64,000 nucleotides of DNA from Ephydatia muelleri (lineage: Eukaryota; Porifera; Demospongiae; Spongillida; Spongillidae). Below the pieces are notes generated by a model, which saw nothing but the letters and a program-made list of their open reading frames with translations, ran no database searches and was not told the DNA's origin. The stretch spans positions 5,307,950 through 5,371,949 of the forward strand of contig JABACO010000014.1 of NCBI GenBank assembly GCA_013339895.1, in the 5' to 3' direction. Each line of letters opens with the position of its first letter. Position 1 is the first letter of the stretch. A program made the position numbers and the translations under genes. Positions 21,501 to 34,230 of the stretch are shown here, piece after piece.

Positions 21501-22007
21501 CTACCAATTGAGACTTCCGCTTTTTAAGCTCTGTCCATATACACGGATGTTTCGGATTGGAAACTAAGGTCTTAAAAAGAATATACGGTATCGCTCATTG
21601 TAAGCAACGATTAATGAGACTCATTATCGCTACCGTTATGTGACATACGTTTCGAGAACAGTTTCTAGCTGAGTACAACTATTTATTCATATCTAAATGT
21701 AGCACCAAAATATTCTATCAATTTCCTAACAGATGATACACTTGCGCATCACTTTTCTAACGCAAGGTCATAATGCGCAAGCTTGTTTTGATAGCTATGT
21801 GCGCACCTTTTAGAATTATACTATTGTAGTTTGACATACAGCGGGCAAGACGCGCAAAACCAACAGGTGAGACATACTTGGTGTTAGAGAGGAGAGATAA
21901 GTCCACAAGTGTATCTTATTCGCAAGGTGAGAACAATAATTTTACGCGCAGTGTAGTCATTGCATATTTATGAATAATTGGCTACGTTTCCCGACACTAT
22001 CAGCTAA

Positions 22008-25000
22008 ATGGATTACCACATCCAGCAGCTTGCCATACACTGTAGAATTTGTGGAAGGCGGGTTGTCGATCATCATGGCAAAAGTACATACACAGTTTAT
22101 AAGTGTAAGGACCTTGCTGAAAGTCTGCAGCAAGCAGTTGCAATAGCAGTAAACGATGATAGTCCTGCCACCCACCCTGAAAGCGTTTGCAAAACCTGCA
22201 AGGTGACTATTGACAGGGTCATCCATGCCCGCAGTGTAGGTGTCCCCAAGAAGCCAATCGTTCCCTTTCAGTGGTATGCTCACAAAGCGGAAGGATGCAT
22301 TGTAAGCAATAAGTTTCACATATTTATTAATGCATGCTGAAATTCACAATAATCAGATTTGTGAGCATTTTCAAAAAACACGCAAAGGGGGGAGAATGTT
22401 GAAGTCAGTTCGGCAAACTGGAGTCTGGCCAAACGCAATCATCAAATATATTCAGGGCGTTGCACCAGCTACTGTAACTGATCCAGGCTGTCCCAAGCCA
22501 CCATTAGCAACTGACAACTTGTCTTGCCTAAGCAAGCTGGAATGCCCTTTGTGTTGTGAGATCCTGTCTCAGCCAATTGAGTTGCCGTGCAGTGTTCTAG
22601 CTTGTGCTGAGTGCATCATTGCATGGCTTAAGATCTCAGGTACTGTTTGTGCCCATGCTGCTACTCAGACATTCCAATGGCTCCAGCTTCCTTGAGGCCA
22701 GCATCTGATTTAATAATATCACTGCTACATGCTACATGACATCTTGGTTCACTGCACTTCCTGTGGCAGGGATATGAGAGCTGGTGCATATGTTGGTCAC
22801 CAGTGCACCAGGTCACCTACAAGAAGCGAAGTAAATATGGCAGCCGATGTTCTTAGGCATGTGATCTCTAACAGTCCCCCTGATGAGTGTGTTGTCAAGG
22901 TCCCTACAGGAGGAAGAGTTAAGTGTTTTATTACATTTTGGCCACATATTTATTACATTACCGCCACTGAATTTATTTATAGCCAATCACATTCATGCGT
23001 GTGGTGCAAGCCAATTCTCCAGCCACAACTGCATGTGCAAAGTCACTCAATGGGCGTTGTCGAGAGATGCACAAAATTAGGAATGTTATTAGTGGTGGAG
23101 AACCTTCTGCACTTTTACATAAGGAGGCAAGCTCCATGCTTAGTAGAGAGGGATAAATGGCTTTGATAAAGGAAGCTGGCATAGTGGACATAGGGCCAGG
23201 TGAAGGCCTGCAGATTAAAGCTGCTGTTTCTATAACATGGAGCAAAATGCGGGTCCTTCGAAGGTACATGATATATGCATATATAACATAATCAATATAG
23301 GCTAACCTGCATTTTTGATTAAATTGATATCAGATTGTTGAAGGTATCTGGAGTCTCATTAGCAAGTGAAGTATCGATGCGGAAGATCACTGATGAGATG
23401 ATTGGCGACAACCTTGAAGGTGAAGTGGCACCATTTTCATTCAAAATGCCTACTGGTAGAGAGGAAATCCGGGTAGCTCCTCTTGTGTATGTACCGAATC
23501 TCATTCAAAAGATTATTCAAACACTGGAAGAACAAGATAGGTAATGATCTCATTAATTAATCTATCTATCTATCAAATAATGGTAAAATGTAATACAGCA
23601 GTGCCAGACTTACATGGCATGGTGGATTTATCCCTGAGAATGAAATCTGGGTGAAACTTGGAGGAGATCGTGGTGGTGGAATTTTTAAGGCAACGTTTCA
23701 GATTGTAAATGTTCCAAACCCCAACTCTGTTCTAAACACCTGCGTATTCTGCTGCTTCATGGCAGGAGATAGCACATATAATCTCCATGTTGCTCTAGAC
23801 CGCCTACAAACTGCAGGTTAACAAGCTGCAAGGGATGAGATGGAGGTATAGTATTTATGTTCACTACACAATGGATCACATTTGTGTCAATTATGTAGGG
23901 ACTTCACAGTGAAGGTTTTCCTATGTGGGGATTATGACTTTTATGGCAAAATGTACGGTCTCTCAGGAGCAAGTGGTAAGTAATGTATATGAAAAAGGTC
24001 ACGATTGCATTTGTTGACATTTTAGGTTGTTATCCCTGTTTGTTTTGTACAATACACAAGGAAGACATGAAGATACCACTCTCCGTTCGAGGGTATTCCC
24101 CCACTCGATCGTTACAGTCCATATATGAAAACTACAGTGAATACAGTGCAGCTGGTTTCCCTAGAAAGGATGCCACAGTTTTACTCAAATTGCATATCTG
24201 AACCTATATGGGATATCCCCCTTGATCAAGTAAGTAAAACAAATTACTTCACATACAAGTTTATATCATCAATCATCTGCATTAGGTATGCTTGCCAGGT
24301 CTGCACATTACTCAGGGAATGTTTACAAAGCTTTTCGATCTGCTTGAAGCTTCATGCCATGAATGGGACCTCAAACTTGCGTATCATTACCAGAGAGTGA
24401 GCTCCTCCACTTTCACAACATATAGTGCACAGCTCCAGAGACTCCAAGCTGCCAAATCAGAACTTGAAGTTGCCAAGCATTCGAAAGAAACCACAGAGCA
24501 ACTAGCAACATACATGGTGTTGCTATATGGTGAGCAGTCCAATGTGGTAACACAATACTTGCTGCAGCAAGCTGAAGAACAAAGGGAGTCAGTAGACAAA
24601 CTTGTAAGTATAACAGCAATTCAGCAAAAACTAATAAAGGTGACAATTTGCAGGAGGACGAAATTGCTCACATTACAGATGAACTGAGTAAAGGGTTTGC
24701 AACTCATGAAGGTCCATTTGTAAAAGAATTGGACAGCACCCTGCAGATGTTAGGTGTGACACGGCAACAGTATTTTGGAGGAGTATTTGTTGGAAACCAT
24801 GTGCACAAGTCTTTGCAGGCAAGAATCCTAATTAAAATACAACCTATTACGCCATGCATGTACTCTAGAATACTCATGCATCAATTTTAGATCTCAAGCA
24901 TTGAGGCTCTTTTGTGGTGCTAATGGTTGCAACAGCGCTGCGAGAGATTCCATCCATCCTAAGTGATGTGATGGTCACTGCAACCACTTTCAGAAGTATA

Positions 25001-25429
25001 CTGGCACAATTTGGCCGTTGCCATGAACTATATGATGGTAACTACATCAATGAATACAATGCAGTCAACTTGGTAGGTAAAATATATGCCGTTTTCTATG
25101 GGTTACTATAACTTTTGCTTCCTATAGCTGCAGCTATACCCAGCTTTATGGAGAGTTTCAGGAGGGCATTTCCAAAAGCCACTACTCCAATCAAAATGCA
25201 CCTCCTGGAAGACCATGCATTACAGTGGGCCAACAGAATGCATGTTGGTTTTTGGTCTCCTTGGAGAGCAGGGTGCCCGAATCTATTCATGCTAAGTTCA
25301 ATACCCCGCTCTCCCAATACAACACAATGCACGACAAAGTGAAAAAAACTACTGTGCATAGTTAAGCAACACTTTTTAACTCTTAGCACTGCACCGCACA
25401 TAACACCACCAAAAAAGAGAAAGCAGTAA
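22008..25429 (+). pseudogene. RAG1-N/RING transposase family, copy C (full-length)
   Basis: Eleven exons are recognisable: 22008-22301, 22357-~22905, 23011-23263, 23334-23540, 23599-23845, 23899-23975, 24026-24229, 24286-24603, 24654-24818, 24891-25072, 25128-25429. Exon 1 starts MDYHIQQL and holds CRIC, HPESVCKTC and W-x2-H-x5-C completed by ICEHF in exon 2. Exon 2 carries the RING (CPLC-x11-C-x4-C-x2-C) and CTSCG...GHQC. Then come the acidic motif LGGDRGG (exon 5), CGDYDFYGKMYGLSGA (exon 6), PCLFC (exon 7), QQYFGGVFVGNHVHKSL (exon 9) and IKMHLLEDH plus GEQGA/ESIHAKF (exon 11). The 24819-24890 intron starts GC. Frameshifts or stops lie near 22645, 22725 (7-bp tandem duplication), 23150, 23815, 24150 and 25270, so it is inactive unless some are sequencing errors. 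Confidence 0.85.
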
Positions 25430-25907
25430 CTGTATTTCGTTCCCCTCGTATACATGTACTCGATACGGTATATAGCGCGTAAAATGCCACACTTTGGTGA
25501 CACAAACCACCCACAGAATTATCGTTCTCGGTTTCGGTAAAGAAGAAAAAGGCTCTTTAAGGACTCAACTTTACCTGGAAAGTCGGCGTTTTAGCCGTTT
25601 TTGCGCCGTCTTGTCCAGTATAAAGCACTTAGTGCGACATATCCGTTTCAAGCGGTCGCTTTCGAGTCCCAGGGCACACTGCAGAAATGTATACCGAGCA
25701 CGTGATTGCTATAGTGCAAAGAACAAGGTCATTGTCGTAGGTACTAGTGTAACCAAGTTTGTTTAAACTGTTGGTACCTTGTAGAGCTGCAAATTCCAAG
25801 GGCCCATTATGTTGTCAGGGTGGTTGCTATGGGATGACGTATGTACATTTCAATATTACTTTACAAAACTTTCTTTCCAACATTTCTACGAGCGCAAACA
25901 TCCGTGA

Positions 25908-26660
25908 TACCATGCCGATTCAGCAGTCTTGCTAGCCCCGTCTTGAAGATCGACTCGTAGTTGCAGCTTCGTCGGTTTGGTTCTGAAAAGAACCTTTTCC
26001 ATCAACACAAACAACGCCCTCAGCCATTCGAGTAACCAGAAATAATTGGATTGACGAATGTTCGTAATTATATTCATAGTATAATCGCGACACTGATGTT
26101 TAGAAGCATGATTTTGTACGGTAATGTTAATACAATGAGCGCTTGATCAGAGGCGTAGGAACGTATTTAAGATTGGGGGGGCCGACTTTATAAAATTATT
26201 AGCTACAATTTTTATTGCCAATCACGTAGAGGGGGGTGCTTAACAGCCCCGGATCCAGGAATTTGTTGTGGGGGAGGGGGCGGGTTTTACCAGAGGGCGG
26301 GCAATGTATGCGAAGCTGTTTGAACGGGGGGGGGGGGGTGGGGGTTGCAGTCGCTTACGATGGGGGGAGGGGCCAGTCCCGCTTACGACTGGGGGGGGGG
26401 GGGGGGGCCTTACATTTGGCCACACAGAAAATACGTTATCCGTTAATAATACACGGTTTGCAACCGTTACAGTATTACAGAAGGCGCGCGTAATGAAGTA
26501 GACGTTAGACGTAATATGGTGACTTGCGGTTACGGATAATAAGTACCGGGAGTTGTTAAACAAACTAAGGGGTTAAACATTGGATGGGGCCGAAGTATAC
26601 GTCGTCCCCCCCACATATAAGATTGGGGGGGGCCAAGGCCCCCTTGCCCCCCCCCCCCCC

Positions 26661-26729
<69 letters not shown>

Positions 26730-27196
26730 TCCTACGCCTCTGTTTATGTAGCTAAATCGATAGATAGAATGCCCATCGTACGATTTAACCTGCAATTCTG
26801 CAAGGTATCAAACGCGCTTGGGAAAACGTCGTGCCTAACTATCAGGCTCTAAAATGGCGCTTTTTGGTGAATAACGCCATAACAGTTAGTCCGATCTAGA
26901 TGCGTAAGACTGAAAAGTTGCATACATAGGTCCTTTAGTTACAAACCCGATTTCGTTGTGATCCGTTCAATGTGCACGCAGAAACTCGACGAACAAAGGT
27001 TTTTGGAGAGGGGTCACTTAATAATTAATTAACGAGCTTTAGAAGCCATGTGACCTCTTTCTTTTTCAAGCATACATTTCAAGTGGTATAGGCACAGATG
27101 TGTGCAATTAGACTTTAATAAGGATGTAAGGTTACTGAAATACACAATTCTATAGTGAAAGTTAATGAAAAAAATTATTTGGACAACTCAGAAATC
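25908..27196 (-). repeat. long inverted repeat, right
   Basis: This is the reverse complement of 20042-20728 with a 595-bp insertion at 26148-26742. It ends internally at GAATCGGCATGG, where the left repeat continues into the second transposase remnant. Confidence 0.8.
26148..26742. mobile_element. non-autonomous element with CAGAGGCGTAGGAAC ends
   Basis: The inverted ends CAGAGGCGTAGGAAC and GTTCCTACGCCTCTG (one base variable next to them) enclose G-runs and an 80-bp C-run (about 26646-26726). Compared with the empty site in the left repeat, about 5 bp (TTTAT, one mismatch) are duplicated. Inside, CAGCCCCGGATCCAGGA near 26243 looks like a second hAT-type end. The long homopolymer is prone to assembly error. 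Confidence 0.65.
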
Positions 27197-27714
27197 AATG
27201 TGCAGTCAATCTAACGTTCACATCAACTCATAAAAGTGCAATGCCAGAATCCAGCTCCTTAACAAAGGGACCTTCTTTTACAGAAAATACCTTTTTCACT
27301 GTGGCTGTGCATTTGGCTACCTCTCTGTTTCCTAGTGTGATTAATGCTTCAATACACTTCGTTTTTTTATTCACACTGCATGGCTTACTAGTTGTTTAAG
27401 AGATTTCATTTTGTCTTCACATTGTTTGAAGAAATCCACAGTAACTGGATCTTTCTATTCAATTACTAGTGACACATATGTTACCATTTGCTGCAATTCA
27501 TCATATGACTGTTGGGCTTGTTCCATTTCTGCTTGTAATAGGCGAAGCTTTTGCAGCTATTGGCTATATGTGGAAAAGCTGGAGTGGGCATCCTCTCTTG
27601 AATGCAGAGCCAGCTCAATGTCAAGGTTATGTCACTCATCTTCAAGCAACCCATACAGCTTGGCCTAAAGACACCCAAAGTGATGTGGAGCCCAGGTGGG
27701 CAAACCTTAGCATT

Positions 27715-27807
<93 letters not shown>

Positions 27808-28360
27808 GCGTGTGCGTGTGTGCGTGTGCGTGTGCGTGTGTATGTGTGCGTGTGTGCGTGTGTGTGTGTGTGTGTGTGTGCGCGTGTGTGTGTGTGTGTG
27901 TGTTTGATCCGCATGCAAAACATTTCTTGACGCTAAATATGCCTACCTGTGAAATAGGAATGTTAAAAATAGGCTCTGTAATGCAGTTATGGAAGTGCTT
28001 GGCCTGTTTTTGTCAGCCTCTGATGCAATGTAGTGCTGATGGTCAGCACAGATTGCTTCAAATGTTCTTGATGGAGCGCGTCCTCTGATTGCGAGAGGTG
28101 TTGCCATATTGTGATTGTAGTCCAAGCAATACAAGCATGGGTTGCATCCTATGACAATGGTGCAATGTTCGTACATTTTATTTTCACTTAGTCACATACC
28201 GCTTGCTCCAGACATCCCATACATTTTAGTCAGGAACTCGTAATCCCCACACATGAACAACTTCACTGTGTATTGCCTGTAAGTGTCATGTTAATTTAAT
28301 TCTTTATAACCTTGCTGTTAACCGTTCCTCCCTCCACTTCATTCCTAGTAGTCGTGTTAT
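27197..28360. repeat. right arm of the inverted duplication, distal part
   Basis: It matches the reverse complement of 8111-10370 minus the hAT insertion. The homology reaches the gypsy LTR on the left, so the true outer end of the duplication is unknown. Confidence 0.85.
27718..27905. repeat. (GT)n microsatellite
   Basis: An interrupted GT/GC array lies in an intron of copy D, at the position corresponding to the CA array of copy A. Confidence 0.95.
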
Positions 28361-30129
28361 TTGATCTTTATAGTGGTCAAGTGCTATGTGAAGGTTTGTA
28401 ACAGTGTCATATGCTTCATAGCAGCAAAACACACACGTGTTGTGGACAGAGTTAGGAGCTGCAACATTTATGATCTGAAGTTCATTTGAACGAGCCACCT
28501 CCTTTGTCACCTTTAATTTTTATCCACACTTCACTGGCAGGTATAACCCCATTATGCCAGGTAAGCCGTCCTGTCCTGCATTGGGTTAAAATTATTGCGT
28601 CATGTGTATGTCATGATCTTCTAACCTTTGATTCTCTTCCAAGAGGTCAATAACCTTTTCAACCAGATCCGGACTGCAAACCAAAGGAGCTCCTCTAAGC
28701 TCCTCACCACCAGAAGGGAGAGGAAAGGAAAAGAGAGCCATCTCTCCTTTCAGGTTGTCACCCACAATTTGTCTGCAGATGTGGCGCACCTCTCCTCCCC
28801 AGCCAGAGAAACTCCTGATGCTTTGAGCCACCTGGAGAAGCGGTAAGCTATATTTGGTGCTGTGTGTGTAATACTTTACCATCTAAGAAGTCCCAGGGAA
28901 TTGCCATGCGGCTTTTATAGCCAATACTTGAGCAGAATCAATTGCAATGTTTGAAATACCTGCCTTCTGCAATGGAGACTTTTGCTCTTCATCACCAGTG
29001 TGAGCACCTCGTTCTCCATCAGGACAGATGATTCCCCTCCACTGATGATGCTTCTTACAGTCTGCATCTCTGCACACCTTGTTTTCACAGTCCTGGAGCA
29101 AGCAGCTGTGGTAGGTTGTCAGGCCTTTATTAGGTGCATGAATGTCATCAGCTATAAGGTATGGTCAAGTATGACATAACAAGATAAGTCATACTGAATA
29201 CACTTAACTGCTCCTTCTGTAGAGTTGTATTATGCCTTTATCAGGGCTGGTGGAGATGGCCCTCTTCAGTAATGCTGCTGTTTCTCTTTCCTCACCAGCA
29301 GTAAGAGATGGTGTGCATTCATGGCCTTCATAGCAACCAGCCTTCACATCTCTGTGGCATACCATACACTGTACCAGTACATCCTTAAATCCTTCAGCAA
29401 CAGTAATGTGACATTTGATGCTGGTCTGATCTCTCTAGGTACCAAGGAGCCGTCCTCAGAGCAGCAAGGACACACCAGGTCTGATCTCTCTAGGTACCAA
29501 GGAGCCGTCCGCAGGGCAGCAAGGACACACTGTGGTTGATGCTGCTACCCGCTCCACAACACACCTGGTGCAGACCAACTTACAACATGGCAGTTCAAGG
29601 GGCCGCGACAGAATGTTTGAACACACTACACACTTCAGGACAGTCACATTGTTTTGGCTTGCCAATGGTGGGTAGGGCTCATGTGAAAGACTGGAGGAGA
29701 AGCAACCTTCAAAAGATACGCAATGAGCTTGTTAGGTATGAGGCCCGGTTGACGACCTCTGCCAACTGTGTGCTTTCTTGCATGACCCTTTGCACTGACA
29801 TTGAAGTGCTCACACACCTGCACATTGTACATGATGTTGCGTAATAATATGTTAATAGTATGTACCTTACACACTTCATTTGTTGTACTGCCTATACAAA
29901 CTGTGTCAGTGCACATCCTGGCACTGATAACCCTTTGCATTGAATGGTGACAACTGTTGTTCAGGGTGCACTTGAGGGTTATCAGTAAGAGTGTTGATGG
30001 TAAAAGCAATATGCAGATCAGCTGCAAATGCTTTATAGCACTCTTTATAGCATTTTTTCCCCCTCTTCACCAACCTTTGTACACACATTCTGCAGTACAG
30101 AAGCAGCTGTTTCTGGTGGTAATCCATTC

Positions 30130-30940
30130 CTGTAACCTATGTTTATATACATATCTTCAAGCAATGACCACAACATGCATAGATTATTCATAAGATACAC
30201 TTTGAAGACAGAAAATTCGGCGCTGGGTGTGGTCCATCAAATCTTGTGCTGGCATGCCTTTGGCTTACGAAACTACTAGTCTTACCTCCTACTTTTGTGC
30301 AGGAGAACCGCAGTATTAGATCCGGTACCGCCCCTTCCAAAATAACTACTGCGTGGCGTTATAAACACGACTTGCGCTGGCACAGTTGGTACGCGATTAT
30401 AAAAGTGCGTGTTCATTATAAATAAAAGGGTATCAAGTGTTGTGCTGTATTTTATTTATCTGAGGTGTTGTGAGCTTTGCAACATAGAGTGTCGGTGATG
30501 AGTGTAGATAGGTACCGTAATATTCTAATTATAAACCTAGTTTCCAGCCGCATGCAGTCGTGCGTACCCGGGCCCAAGAAGTATAACTATTATTGACCGC
30601 TTGGAAGTTAGCACCACATTCCTCAGCACCATTTAGGCACCTACGTACGCACCGCGGATGCAAATGTAAAATTGCGTATAAGCTGCAGATGCCGGAAAAG
30701 ACTAATTGGAATCGTGATTGTTACCGCGAAAAGAGACTAGCACAGGCATTATAAATTTTCAGGTACTGTACAAGCAGTAGAATACCGGTAAAACTTGCGT
30801 TCAATTGCATGTCTAATTAAAAATTCAGTGCCTTACAAGTCATGACAGATACTCCGATTCTCAGTGCTGCGTGCAAGAATCGCAATTCAATATCAACAAA
30901 ACATGCGCTAGCTCTTTTTCGTCACTTGGATATTTCCGTA
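30130..30940. other. no gene recognised
   Basis: This is the upstream flank of copy D. I see no open frame of note and no clear promoter motif. Confidence 0.5.
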
Positions 30941-31107
30941 AAAGCTGTGCACCAACATGGCGGATGTGTAATACACAAATTCCCTCCGCTCCCAACAAAA
31001 TAAAATGGCTCGTCCGTATATCGTGAACGCTTCCGCGTATCTTTTTTCATAATCATGACATGTACGGTTACCCTGAAATGCTGAATGAGTTTAAGGAGAC
31101 ATTCGCG

Positions 31108-31492
31108 CAGTGGCGTAGCGAGGAGGGGGACATATGTCCCAAGTCTCGTACCCAGACCCAAATGTACGTAACGATGATCACGTATGCGATGATCATCGTT
31201 ACGTACATTTGGGTCTGGGTACGAGACTAATATGTCCCCGGGCGCAGGGTTGAGGGGATGCCGAAATAGACGAGAGATAATTAATTATCGCGTCAACGAG
31301 AACTCACAAACGCATGGGCAGATACCGGGGGCAGTTGTAAACCCGTTCATATAATACAAGGCTCCTCCCCTTCCCTCTTTTCTGCTAGGTACCCCCCCCC
31401 GGGCCAGAAGCCGACAGCACCTCCCTCCCCCCCCCGCGGGCGCCAGTAGTGCATTATGTTTCCGGGCGCACAACACTCACACTACGCCACTG
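31108..31492. mobile_element. hAT-like MITE, middle layer
   Basis: Its ends are CAGTGGCGTAGCGAGG and, inverted, CAGTGGCGTAGTGTGAG, with a perfect 8-bp duplication CATTCGCG at 31100-31107 and 31493-31500. It contains the 89-bp MITE below. Confidence 0.92.
31141..31229. mobile_element. 89-bp fold-back MITE, 9-bp target duplication
   Basis: This is an almost perfect hairpin with arms of about 39 bp (AGTCTCGTACCCAGACCC...) around CGTATGCG, flanked by perfect 9-bp duplications ATATGTCCC (31132-31140 and 31230-31238). It has the same termini as 20772-20865. Confidence 0.93.
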
Positions 31493-31570
31493 CATTCGCG
31501 GTTACGGAGATGCGCACGTTTAAACAAGTTGAGGCGGAGGGACTTATTTTACTTTGCGGTAATTTATATT

Positions 31571-34230
<2,660 letters not shown>

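Larger units (their letters stand above)
20042..27196 (+). mobile_element. 7.2-kb unit with ~0.7-kb inverted repeats carrying transposase copy C
   Basis: The two ends read inward AGTTGTCCAAATAATTTTTT and stay about 95% identical for about 690 bp (20042-20728 against 27196-25908, the latter enlarged by the insertion 26148-26742). Copy C (22008-25429) sits centrally, about 450 bp from each inner repeat edge. The unit splits copy D: the left flank holds its last exon and the right flank its upstream exons, and copy A shows the nearly uninterrupted arrangement. No clear target duplication is seen. It could be an autonomous long-TIR transposon or a composite of two inverted elements of another family. 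Confidence 0.7.
27197..30127 (-). pseudogene. RAG1-N/RING transposase family, copy D (5' and central exons)
   Basis: It starts MDYHQKQL with CRMC (30127 downward), HPEQ in place of the second zinc pair, then CEHFN and IPNKLIAYLLKVA. The RING lies at 29665-29456 (CVVC-x11-C-x4-C-x2-C, CPCC), followed by a Cys/His GHEC region. Later exons include EVRHICRQIVGDNL (28882-28625), GDKGGGSF (28565-28310), FMCGDYEFLTKMYG (28265-28200), PCLYC (28160-27950), the helical exon (27690-27440) and KEGPFVKELDS (about 27380-27230). A 55-bp tandem duplication (29423-29531) lies at the end of the RING exon. It shares copy A's A-run frameshift. Its last exon is displaced to 19690-20041. Confidence 0.8.
30945..31570. 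mobile_element. mariner-like MITE, outer layer of a nest
   Basis: Segments flanking the inner hAT MITE (AAAATGGCTCG, GCGTATCTTTTTTCATAATCA, AAATGCTGAAT, GGTTACGGAGATGCGCAC, GTTTAAAC) match the reverse complement of the better-preserved element 63310-63572. The ends are degraded. Confidence 0.6.

Noticed and set aside
26565..26852. Poly-Gly and poly-Pro frames
   Set aside because: They derive from the C-run inside a non-autonomous element.
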